Assembly (NCBI RefSeq): GCF_037055355.1
Contig: NZ_CP146350.1
Location: forward strand, 186,001 to 250,000
From: Streptomyces sp. DG1A-41
Lineage (GTDB): Bacteria; Actinomycetota; Actinomycetes; Streptomycetales; Streptomycetaceae
Length of the DNA: 64,000 nucleotides
Direction: 5' to 3'
Shown here: one piece after another, positions 31,471-38,508 of the stretch
Numbering within the stretch: position 1 is the stretch's first letter
Layout: each line of letters opens with the position of its first letter
Translations under genes and position numbers: made by a program
Notes under the pieces: generated by a model
What the model was told of the DNA's origin: nothing
Seen by the model: the letters and a program-made list of their open reading frames with translations, nothing else
Database searches by the model: none

Positions 31471-33369
31471 ATGCGCGACCTCGCCCTCGCTCCACCGGCC
31501 GTCTCGCCGCTGACCGGAGGGCTCGCCGACAGCGTCTTCGAGACGGCGGAGCGCGAACCCACCCGGCCGGTGCTCGCCCGCCGCGCCGACCCGGCCTCCG
31601 TCTCCTGGGAGGAGGTGACGGCGATCGAGCTGCGCGACGAGGTGGTGGACCTGGCCAAGGGGCTGATCGCCTCCGGGATAGCGCCGGGGCACCGCGTGGC
31701 GATCATGGCGCGCACCCGGTACGAGTGGACGGTCCTGTGCTACGCGTTGTGGGCCGTGGGTGCCGAGGTCGTCCCGGTCTACCCGACGTCGTCGCGCGAC
31801 CAGGTCGAGTGGATCCTGCGGGAGGCCGGCTGTGTCGCCGTGGTGGTGGAGGACGAGCAGGGCGTCATGACCGTCGGCTCGGTGTGCGCGTCCCTGCCGC
31901 GGCTGCGCCACGTCTGGCAGCTGGACGCGGGCGCGCTGGAGGACCTGACGGTGCGCGGGGAGTTCATCCCGCTCGCCACGGTCGACTCGATGCGCCGCAT
32001 CGTGCTGCCGGACTCCACGGCCGTCATCGCCTACACCTCCGGCACGTCCGGCCACGCCATGGGCTGCGCCCTCAGCCACCGCAACCTGGCCGCCCCCTGC
32101 GACACACTGCTGACGGGCTGGGGACACACGGCGGCACCACGCGGGGAGCAGGGCTCCGTGCTGGCGTTCCTGCCCTTCTCCCATGTGTACGGGCTGATGA
32201 TCCAGAACGTGTGCGTGCGCGGCGGCCTGCTCATGGGGCACCAGGCCGAGCTGGGCGGCGAGGCACTGTCGTCGGCGCTGAGCTCCTTCAGGCCCACGTA
32301 CTTCTACGCGGTCCCGTCGGTCTTCGAGAAGATCTACAAGACCTTCCTGCGCACGGCCCGGCAGGGAGGCCACGGCGGTCTGTTCGAGCGTGCCGCCGAG
32401 ACGGCGCGGGACTTCGCCGCGGCCGTGGAACGCCGGCGGCTGGGGCGGGGCCGCGGGCCCGGCTTAGATCTGCGGCTCCAGCATGCCCTGTACGAGCGCA
32501 CGGTGTACCGCAGGCTGCGGGCCGCGCTGGGCGGCCGGGTGCGGCGGGCGACGTCCGGCGGCTCTCCCCTCAGCCGCGATCTGTCGCTCTTCTACGAGGG
32601 CATCGGCATCTACGTGCACGACGGGTACGGCTTGACGGAGACCGCCGGCGGGGTGACGATGCAGCCGCTGGGCCGGGAGAAGTCCGGGACCGTCGGGCAG
32701 GCCCTGCCGGGCACGGAGATCCGGGTGGCGGAGGACGGGGAGATCCTCGTGCACGGCCCGTCCGTGTTCCAGGGATACGTGGGGGACGAGGCCGCCACCC
32801 GGGCCGCGCTGCGCGGCGGCTGGCTGGCCACCGGGGACCTCGGGCAGCTGGACTCGGAGGGGTATCTGACGATCACCGGCCGCAAGAAGGACATCATCGT
32901 CACCAGCAGCGGCAAGAGCGTCGCCCCGGCCGCCCTGGAGCAGCGGCTGCGGATGCACCCGCTCATCCACCAGGCGGTGGTCGTGGGCGACAACCGGCCC
33001 TGTGTGGGCGCCCTCATCACGCTGGATCCGGAGTTCCTGGCGCACTGGCGGGCGGCGCTGGCGCTTCAGGGCGAGATGCGCGAGGCGCGGGAGGAGAACG
33101 CGCTGCGGGAGGAGGTCGCGCGTGCCGTGGCGGCGGCCAACAGCTCCGTGTCGCAGTCGGAGTCGATCCGGGTCTTCCGGGTCCTGCCGGAGCCGTTCGA
33201 CGTGACCAACGGGCTGCTGACGCCGTCGATGAAACTGCGCCGGGACGAGATCGTGCGGCACTACGCGTCCGAGATCGACGCGATGTACCAGTCGCGCAGG
33301 CGTCCGGGGCGGCCGAGCACCCGGGACGAACCGTCGAACTGGGACGACTCGGACAACGTGTTCCGGTGA
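31471..33369 (+). CDS. Long-chain acyl-CoA synthetase-like AMP-binding enzyme with altered ATP loop
   Basis: 632-residue ANL-superfamily adenylating enzyme, FadD15-like. The core motif A3 reads YTSGTSGHAMGCALSH where functional relatives have SGTTGxPKG, so the proline and lysine of the ATP loop are replaced. Later motifs look normal: DGYGLTETAGGVTMQPLG (A5), WLATGDLGQLD (A7), GYLTITGRKKDIIVTSSGKS (A8) and SMKLRRDEI with the catalytic lysine (A10). ATG 31471 is chosen, with AGGAG six bases upstream. It should activate fatty acids, but the loop change may reduce or alter activity. It stands alone; the next gene begins 116 bp later. Confidence 0.9.
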   Translation: MRDLALAPPAVSPLTGGLADSVFETAEREPTRPVLARRADPASVSWEEVTAIELRDEVVDLAKGLIASGIAPGHRVAIMARTRYEWTVLCYALWAVGAEVVPVYPTSSRDQVEWILREAGCVAVVVEDEQGVMTVGSVCASLPRLRHVWQLDAGALEDLTVRGEFIPLATVDSMRRIVLPDSTAVIAYTSGTSGHAMGCALSHRNLAAPCDTLLTGWGHTAAPRGEQGSVLAFLPFSHVYGLMIQNVCVRGGLLMGHQAELGGEALSSALSSFRPTYFYAVPSVFEKIYKTFLRTARQGGHGGLFERAAETARDFAAAVERRRLGRGRGPGLDLRLQHALYERTVYRRLRAALGGRVRRATSGGSPLSRDLSLFYEGIGIYVHDGYGLTETAGGVTMQPLGREKSGTVGQALPGTEIRVAEDGEILVHGPSVFQGYVGDEAATRAALRGGWLATGDLGQLDSEGYLTITGRKKDIIVTSSGKSVAPAALEQRLRMHPLIHQAVVVGDNRPCVGALITLDPEFLAHWRAALALQGEMREAREENALREEVARAVAAANSSVSQSESIRVFRVLPEPFDVTNGLLTPSMKLRRDEIVRHYASEIDAMYQSRRRPGRPSTRDEPSNWDDSDNVFR

Positions 33370-33485
33370 GCACGGAGCCGTACGCGTAGGCCTCGCCCCC
33401 TCGGGAACACGCAACAGTGGCGACGCAAGAGAAAGGACGACAGCCCTGACGACAGCCCTTGCTGACGCCGGGCCGGAAAGGCGAT

Positions 33486-33919
33486 ATGTCAACCGAGCCG
33501 CGTGGGGATGACGCACTGACCTCCGAGGAGATTCCGAGCCGCACGAACAGCTTCGTGGGCGAGCCGCACGACGTGACGGGCGCGCGACTGGCCGCGGAGG
33601 AGTTCCTGCGTGATCTGTCACGCTCCTCGCCGCCCTCTGCCCCCGAGTACTGGGACGACATCCTGTTGGTGGTGACGGAACTGGCCGCCAACGCGGTCCA
33701 GTACGCCCCGGCCCGTTCGCGCTGCGGATGCGCCGGACCTTCGACGGAGTGCATGTGGTCCTGCACGACACCAGCTCCACGGAGCCGGCGCCGCGCCCGT
33801 TCGATCCGCGCAGCGGGGGCGGCGGAATCGGCTGGCACCTGATCCACACCTTGTGCGACCAGGTCAGCGTGGTGAGCGACGAGCGCGGCAAGGACGTGCA
33901 CGTGTTCCTGCCCTGGTGA
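33486..33919 (+). pseudogene. RsbW-like anti-sigma ATP-binding protein, single-base frameshift
   Basis: Two pieces in adjacent frames make one normal 140-residue GHKL ATPase. The first (from ATG 33486, RBS GAAAGG) runs through DDILLVVTELAANAVQYAP, the N-box. The second (to 33919) starts at about FALRMRRTFDGVHVVLHD and carries the ATP lid RSGGGGIGWHLIHTLCDQVS and the end KDVHVFLPW. Restoring one G in CCGGCCCG near 33711-33719 rejoins them. Without it the protein loses its ATP lid. It could be a true loss or a sequencing error; programmed shifting is unlikely because no slippery heptamer or strong following structure is evident. Confidence 0.85.
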
Positions 33920-33964
33920 GCCGGGAGCGTCACGGGCGCGGCGCGCCCGTGACCGGCTGAGGGC

Positions 33965-34336
33965 TCAGGCCGACGTCGCCGCTCGCGGTGGCAGCCTCTC
34001 GTAGTAGTCGCCCACGGCCGTGAGGTACTCCCGGTCCCGGGTCTCGCTGTCGGTCTGGAAGCGGGGTGCCGCCTTGGCGTCTCCCCTGGTGCAGGCCAGG
34101 GTGATCCTCCGGCCCTGCCTGTCGATGCCGGTGACGACTCCGGCCGGCACCAGGACGCTGCGGCCGAACACCCACACGCCTGTGTCGACGACCAGGTGCC
34201 GCATGCCGTGCGGGGCGGCCTCGCGGTCCACGTGCCCGATCGTGCCGTCGGTCGCGGCGACGGTGAAACCGGTCAGGTCCTGCCCCTCGACGTGACCGCT
34301 GTCCGGCGCGTACGACCAGATTCTGTCGATGGCCAC
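33965..34336 (-). CDS. PRC-barrel domain protein
   Basis: 123-residue protein with a PRC-barrel beta-barrel of about residues 15-75 (DLTGFTVAATDGTIGHVDRE, HLVVDTGVWVFGRSVLVPAG) and a short helical C-terminus ending YLTAVGDYYERLPP. PRC-barrels bind RNA-maturation or photosynthetic partners; small actinobacterial versions are of unknown role and are often stress-induced. GTG 34336 is preceded by GGAGGATGGAG. It is convergent with the frameshifted anti-sigma gene, 45 bp away. Confidence 0.85.
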   Translation of the reverse strand: MAIDRIWSYAPDSGHVEGQDLTGFTVAATDGTIGHVDREAAPHGMRHLVVDTGVWVFGRSVLVPAGVVTGIDRQGRRITLACTRGDAKAAPRFQTDSETRDREYLTAVGDYYERLPPRAATSA

Positions 34337-34502
34337 GCTGCTCCATCCTCCCTGACGGTGTGCGGATCGCGGAGCCCGGCGGACGGGTCCCGCCCACTCC
34401 GCTCCACAGCAGCAATTACCCTCCTGCCGCAAGCGCATTCGGCGCACACACGTGCCACCGTACGTCGTCGGCGGCGGGCAGCGGCAAGGTTCGTACCCGG
34501 GG

Positions 34503-34527
34503 GCATGCAGGACGGTTTCCGGGGTAA
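34503..34527 (+). promoter_or_regulatory. SigB-type promoter candidate upstream of STAS antagonist
   Basis: GCAT (34503-34506), 15 bp, then GGGTAA (34522-34527) matches GNNT-N14-16-GGGTAC in eight of the usual positions. It lies about 150 bp before the antagonist start and 47 bp before the small frame. Confidence 0.4.
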
Positions 34528-34573
34528 GCGCGGGGGCGCGGTGAAAACGGAGCCCGGTAGCGAAGGGAGGCAC

Positions 34574-34642
34574 ATGAGAAACAGCAGCAGAGCCCGCGCC
34601 ACGACCGGCATCGCCCCGCACCGCGGTCATCCACAGAGGTGA
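34574..34642 (+). other. Possible 22-residue leader peptide ORF
   Basis: ATG 34574 with GGGAGG three bases before it opens MRNSSRARATTGIAPHRGHP and two more codons, ending TGA at 34640-34642, 34 bp ahead of the STAS start. It is arginine-rich and could be a leader, but could also be chance. Confidence 0.25.
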
Positions 34643-34676
34643 CCTGCCCAGGCCGTAGCACTCGTTGGAGGTACCC

Positions 34677-35078
34677 GTGCCCCTCGCCCAGAACCCGCTG
34701 TCCGTGGAAGTCGAACTGCCCCGGGAGGACGTGGCCCTGATCACGGTCGACGGCTACCTGGACGTCGACACCGCGACCGAGTTCCAGGCCCATCTGGCCA
34801 ACCAGCTCCACCACGGCCGACGGCACTTCCTGCTCGACCTCTCGTCCGTTCCCTTCATGGACTCGTCCGGGATGAACATCATCCTGCGGGTGTACCAGGA
34901 GACCCGCAGGACCGCCGGCAGCGTGCACGTCATCAGCCCGACGCCGGCCGTGCGGCGCGTCCTCGACCTGACCGGCGTCAGCATCACGGTGCCGATATCG
35001 GAGAGCGTCGACGAGGCACTGGCCCGTGCCGACGAAGTGCCGGACACCCCCGAGGAGCCGGGGACGCAGAGCGCCTGA
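34677..35078 (+). CDS. STAS-domain anti-sigma factor antagonist (RsbV/BldG-like)
   Basis: 133-residue anti-anti-sigma factor. The STAS domain spans about residues 8-105: VALITVDGYLDVDTATEFQA, LLDLSSVPFMDSSGMNIILR and VLDLTGVSITVPISES. The phosphorylatable serine lies in the DSSGMN motif, as in RsbV and SpoIIAA. Unphosphorylated, it would capture an RsbW-like kinase and free a sigma factor. GTG 34677 has GGAGG six bases upstream. It stands 262 bp before the stressosome operon and could be a downstream target of the RsbU- or RsbX-like phosphatases there. Confidence 0.93.
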   Translation: MPLAQNPLSVEVELPREDVALITVDGYLDVDTATEFQAHLANQLHHGRRHFLLDLSSVPFMDSSGMNIILRVYQETRRTAGSVHVISPTPAVRRVLDLTGVSITVPISESVDEALARADEVPDTPEEPGTQSA

Positions 35079-35155
35079 CGGGCGGGTGCCCCTCGGGCAC
35101 GTCGCCGGCGGGACCGGCGTTCCCGTGCCCTCGCCTCCGCCGCGCCCGGGCGGCC

Positions 35156-35180
35156 GTTTCGCCCTTCGCGCCCCGGGGAC
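35156..35180 (+). promoter_or_regulatory. SigB-type promoter candidate upstream of stressosome operon
   Basis: GTTT (35156-35159), 15 bp, GGGGAC (35175-35180) differs from GNNT-N14-16-GGGTAC by one base. It is 160 bp before rsbR in a 262-bp gap that otherwise shows no gene. Confidence 0.4.
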
Positions 35181-35340
35181 GGCAGTGGCCAATTGCCGTT
35201 CCGGACCGGATCGGTTGCGCCGGATCCGGTGTCGTACGAGGTCGGCGCATGGTTAGAGTTGTCGCCCGGCAAGTGTCACAGCACCGTCCCGTCGCCTTTG
35301 GCGGGCTCGGTCGACGCAACGCGGATGAGGAGAGAACCAG

Positions 35341-36228
35341 GTGCCGGAGCACGAAGCGGACGGACAGCTCGCCACGCCGACGCACGAGGTCAGGGACTTC
35401 CTGCACCGCAGGCGTGAGCAGATCGCCCAGCGGTGGGCGGACGAGCCCCTGTTCCGCACCGTGTTCACCGTCTCGCGCGACGAGGCGGTGGAGGCGGGCA
35501 AGGTCGTCGTGGACGCGCTGGCCCAGGTGGCCGACTCGGATCAGGTGGAGGACCCGGACGCCGCGGGATTCAGCGAGGTGCGCGAACAGCTGGCCCGGAT
35601 GGGCGTGGCCCGCTCGCGTGCCGGGCTGTCGAACACCCAGGTCTCCAGCGAGCTGGCCGCCCTGCGGCCGCCCGTGGAGAATCTGCTGGCCGCCGATCTG
35701 GAGCAGGCGCCGCCCGAGCATCTGCGGGCGTGTTCGACCGCGCTCACCGTGCTGATGGGCACCCTGCGGCTGGTCGCGATGCAGACGGCGCTGAGCGAGT
35801 GGCAGGCGCTCAGCGACCGGCAGCGGCTCCAGCTGATGGAGGTGGCGACGCCCGTCATCCGGCTGTGGGACGGCGTCGTGGCCGTGCCGCTGATCGGGAC
35901 GCTGGACAGTGCTCGCAGCCAGGTGGTGATGGAGACGCTGCTGAACGCGGTCGTCGACCAGCACGCCCGGTTCGCGATCCTCGACATCACGGGGGTGCCG
36001 ACGGTGGACTCGCTGGTCGCGCAGCACTTGATGAAGACGGTCGCCGCGGCGCGGCTGATGGGCGCCCAGTGCATCGTCTCGGGCATCCGCCCCGCCATCG
36101 CGCAGACCATCGTCCACCTCGGTCTGGACCTCGACGTGATCACCCGCGCGAGCCTCTCCGACGCGCTGAGGTACGCGCTGCACGAGCTCGGAGCGGACAT
36201 CGTGAACCCGGGTGCGGGTCAGCGGTGA
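35341..36228 (+). CDS. rsbR: RsbR-like stressosome sensor/scaffold (RsbRD N-terminus + STAS)
   Basis: 295-residue protein. The N-terminal helical RsbRD-type sensor (about residues 15-160: FLHRRREQIAQRWADEPLFR) is followed by a C-terminal STAS domain (about 170-285) with VAVPLIGTLDSARSQVVMET, FAILDITGVPTVDSLVAQHL and GIRPAIAQTIVHLGLDL, the RsbR signature. The first regulatory phosphosite position, threonine in Bacillus RsbRA, is serine here (TVDSLV). With RsbS it should form the stressosome core that sequesters RsbT. GTG 35341 follows GAGGAGAG. It heads a five-gene operon, overlapping rsbS by GTGA. The signal sensed is unknown. Confidence 0.93.
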   Translation: MPEHEADGQLATPTHEVRDFLHRRREQIAQRWADEPLFRTVFTVSRDEAVEAGKVVVDALAQVADSDQVEDPDAAGFSEVREQLARMGVARSRAGLSNTQVSSELAALRPPVENLLAADLEQAPPEHLRACSTALTVLMGTLRLVAMQTALSEWQALSDRQRLQLMEVATPVIRLWDGVVAVPLIGTLDSARSQVVMETLLNAVVDQHARFAILDITGVPTVDSLVAQHLMKTVAAARLMGAQCIVSGIRPAIAQTIVHLGLDLDVITRASLSDALRYALHELGADIVNPGAGQR

Positions 36229-36644
36229 GCGACGCGTACTCCCGTCCCGTCCCGGGCCACGTGCCGGTTCTCCGGCTCGGCGACGTCCTGCTGGTCACGC
36301 TTCAGGGGGACCTGCACGACAGCACGGCGCAGCAGCTCCAGCAGGATCTCGCGGAGACCATCTCACGCACCGGGGTGCGTGGTGTCCTCATCGACATCTC
36401 CGGTGTGGAGATCGTCGACTCCTTTCTCGGCCGGGTGCTGGCCGAGATCGCCGCGCAGGCCAGGCTGCTGGCCGCGCGGACCGTGGTGGCGGGCATGCGC
36501 CCGGCGGTCGCCATCACCCTGGCGGAACTGGGCCTGACGCTGCCGGGGCTGATCACGGCGCTCAGCACGGAGGCGGGCATGGAGCTCCTCTCGCAGCAGA
36601 CCCCGGCGTACCGTCCGGGCGGCCCGCGTCAGGAGAGTCCGTGA
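36225..36644 (+). CDS. rsbS: RsbS-like STAS stressosome core protein
   Basis: 139-residue single STAS domain. It shows VPVLRLGDVLLVTLQGDLHD, VLIDISGVEIVDSFLGRVLA and VVAGMRPAVAITLAELGLTL. The serine in VDSFLGR matches the site that RsbT phosphorylates in Bacillus RsbS. With RsbR it builds the stressosome. The GTG start overlaps the rsbR stop, and its own TGA shares one base with the rsbT ATG (TGATG), so dosage is coupled along the operon. Length is close to Bacillus RsbS with a short C-terminal extension. Confidence 0.93.
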   Translation: MSDAYSRPVPGHVPVLRLGDVLLVTLQGDLHDSTAQQLQQDLAETISRTGVRGVLIDISGVEIVDSFLGRVLAEIAAQARLLAARTVVAGMRPAVAITLAELGLTLPGLITALSTEAGMELLSQQTPAYRPGGPRQESP

Positions 36645-37084
36645 TGCACACTGCCGCGGGCGTGGAAGCCTGCTTGCCCATCCGGTCGGACATGGACCTG
36701 GTGTGGGTGCGACAGCACGTCCGGCAGGCCGCGGCCCGGCTCGGCTTCGGCCTGGTGGAGCAGACCAAGCTGGTCACGGCGGCCAGCGAGCTGGCCCGCA
36801 ACACCCTCGTGCACGGCGGTGGCGGGCAGATGGAGGCGACGCACCTCAGCAGGGGAGGTGTGCAGGGGCTCCGGCTGGCCTTCACCGACGAGGGGCCGGG
36901 CATCGCCGACCTGGACCGGGCGCTCAGCGACGGCTACACCTCCGGCGACGGGCTGGGGATGGGGCTGAGCGGCGCGCGGCGTCTGGTGCACGACTTCGAC
37001 ATCGACAGCACGCCGGGCGACGGCACCACGGTGCGGGTGACCTGCTGGGTGGCCCAGCCGCCGCGGCCGCGCGAGGGGGCCTGA
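36644..37084 (+). CDS. rsbT: RsbT-like serine/threonine kinase and RsbU activator
   Basis: 146-residue GHKL kinase. The N-box is KLVTAASELARNTLVHGGGG, the G1 box FTDEGPGIADLDRALSDGYT and the ATP lid SGDGLGMGLSGARRLVHDFD. RsbT is held by the RsbR/RsbS complex, phosphorylates it on stress, then leaves to stimulate the RsbU phosphatase. All ATP-binding elements are intact. The start is ATG 36644 (or GTG 36641), with AGGAG upstream inside rsbS. The stop shares a base with the next ATG at 37084. Confidence 0.93.
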   Translation: MHTAAGVEACLPIRSDMDLVWVRQHVRQAAARLGFGLVEQTKLVTAASELARNTLVHGGGGQMEATHLSRGGVQGLRLAFTDEGPGIADLDRALSDGYTSGDGLGMGLSGARRLVHDFDIDSTPGDGTTVRVTCWVAQPPRPREGA

Positions 37085-38508
37085 TGCCGCGCGTGTGGGA
37101 CGTCCCGGTGCGCGACTCGACGCGGGTGCGCGACGCGCGGGTCGCCGCGGAGGGGGCGGCCGCGCTGGCCGGTCTCGACGAGCGGCGCACCGCGGCCGCC
37201 GCGCTGGTGGCGACCGAGCTGGCCACGAATCTGCTCAAGCACGCCGAGGGTGGTCAGGTGCTCATCGACGTCGTGGCACCGGCCGCGCCGCGGGAGGGCC
37301 GTGCGGAGTCCCGGGTCGTGCAGATCGCCGCGATCGACCACGGCCCGGGTATCCCGGATCTGCCCGCGGCCCTGCGCGACGGTTTCTCCACGACCGGTTC
37401 GCTCGGCGCGGGCCTCGGCACGTGCCGGCGTCTCGCCGACGACTTCGCCCTGCACAGCACGCCCGGCCGTGGCACGGTCGCGGTGGCCCGCGTGGGCATG
37501 ACGCCCCGCGGTGGCGGCGGTCCGGCCGTGGGGGCGGGGGCCGACTTGGTGTCGGGGGTCCGGGGTCCGGCGGATGGTGCGGCTGTTCCCGGCTCACCGG
37601 CTCGGTCCGAGGGCGGGGCGTCGAGCAGCGGCTGGTGGCCGGGCGGTGCCTCACCGGCCGACGACGCGCCGGTGGGAGCCGTGGCGTGCGGCGCCCTGAC
37701 GGGGCACGCGACGGTGCCCGGCGGCGCACCGGGCTGGGCCGGGCAGACCGGGAGCGTGCCCGGCGACGGGAAGGCCCCCGGGCACGAACCCGGTGCCCGG
37801 CCGGTCTCCGGTTTGCCGGGCGGCGAGGTGCCGGGCCCCGGTGCACCGGGGCGTGAAGGGCGGCCCGGCCCGTCGGGTGACCGGTCCGTGCTCGTCGCCG
37901 GCGTGCGAGCCGGAGGCGTGAACATCCCCTACGGCGGAGCCGAGTACTCGGGTGACGCCTGGGCGTGGGTACGTTCCGGGGACCGGTTGACGCTGATGCT
38001 GGCGGACGGTCTGGGGCACGGGCCGGAGGCGGCCCGGGCCTCGACGGCCGCGGTCACGGCGCTGCACCGCTGGGCCCACCTCTCCCCCGCCGAGTCGCTG
38101 CGGCGGCTCCACGACGCGCTGAAGGGCACCCGGGGCGCGGCCGTCGCCCTGGCCCAGCTCGACGTGCGGGCGGGGCGGCTGCGGTTCGCCGGCATCGGGA
38201 ACGTGGGGGCCCGGCTGCGCGCGGACGGCGGCTGGCGTCCGCTGCTGTCGCGGCCCGGCATCGTCGGCGTGCACCGGCCCGCCACCCTCCGCGAGGAGGA
38301 GGCCGACTGGGCGGCCGACCGGCTGCTGATCCTGCACACCGACGGCCTGCCCAGCCGCTGGACACCGCCGTCCGACGCCGGCCTGCCTGCGGCCGACCCG
38401 GCCGTGACGGCCGCAGTGACGATACGTGACGCGAGCAGTCCCGCCCGTCCGGTGCGGGACGACACCGCCGTGGCCGTGCTGACTCCGACCCCGCCGGAAC
38501 GCCGATGA
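37084..38508 (+). CDS. Fusion of RsbT/RsbW-like HATPase and RsbX-like PP2C phosphatase
   Basis: 474-residue two-domain protein. Residues 1-138 are a GHKL ATPase with ALVATELATNLLKHAEGGQV and IDHGPGIPDLPAALRDGFST, plus lid SLGAGLGTCRRLADDF. Residues about 140-268 are a Gly/Pro/Ala-rich low-complexity linker. Residues about 269-474 are a PP2C/SpoIIE domain with YSGDAWAWVRSGDRLTLMLA, LADGLGHGPEAARAST, ILHTDGLPSRW and VRDDTAVAVL. In Bacillus, RsbX is a lone phosphatase that resets the stressosome; here the phosphatase is joined to a second kinase-like domain. It sits between rsbT and rsbU with overlaps on both sides. Joint resetting and phosphorylation of stressosome STAS proteins is my inference. 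Confidence 0.92.
   Translation: MPRVWDVPVRDSTRVRDARVAAEGAAALAGLDERRTAAAALVATELATNLLKHAEGGQVLIDVVAPAAPREGRAESRVVQIAAIDHGPGIPDLPAALRDGFSTTGSLGAGLGTCRRLADDFALHSTPGRGTVAVARVGMTPRGGGGPAVGAGADLVSGVRGPADGAAVPGSPARSEGGASSSGWWPGGASPADDAPVGAVACGALTGHATVPGGAPGWAGQTGSVPGDGKAPGHEPGARPVSGLPGGEVPGPGAPGREGRPGPSGDRSVLVAGVRAGGVNIPYGGAEYSGDAWAWVRSGDRLTLMLADGLGHGPEAARASTAAVTALHRWAHLSPAESLRRLHDALKGTRGAAVALAQLDVRAGRLRFAGIGNVGARLRADGGWRPLLSRPGIVGVHRPATLREEEADWAADRLLILHTDGLPSRWTPPSDAGLPAADPAVTAAVTIRDASSPARPVRDDTAVAVLTPTPPERR

Larger units (their letters stand above)
34337..34676. other. 340-bp intergenic region before STAS antagonist gene
   Basis: This stretch has no full-length gene. It contains a SigB-type promoter candidate (34503-34527) and a 22-codon reading frame at 34574-34642, both listed separately. 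No strong terminator or riboswitch was recognised. Confidence 0.5.

Noticed and set aside
33486..33919. Programmed ribosomal frameshifting in the anti-sigma gene
   Set aside because: There is no slippery heptamer, no internal ribosome-like site at proper spacing and no obvious downstream structure; a single missing base explains the pattern.
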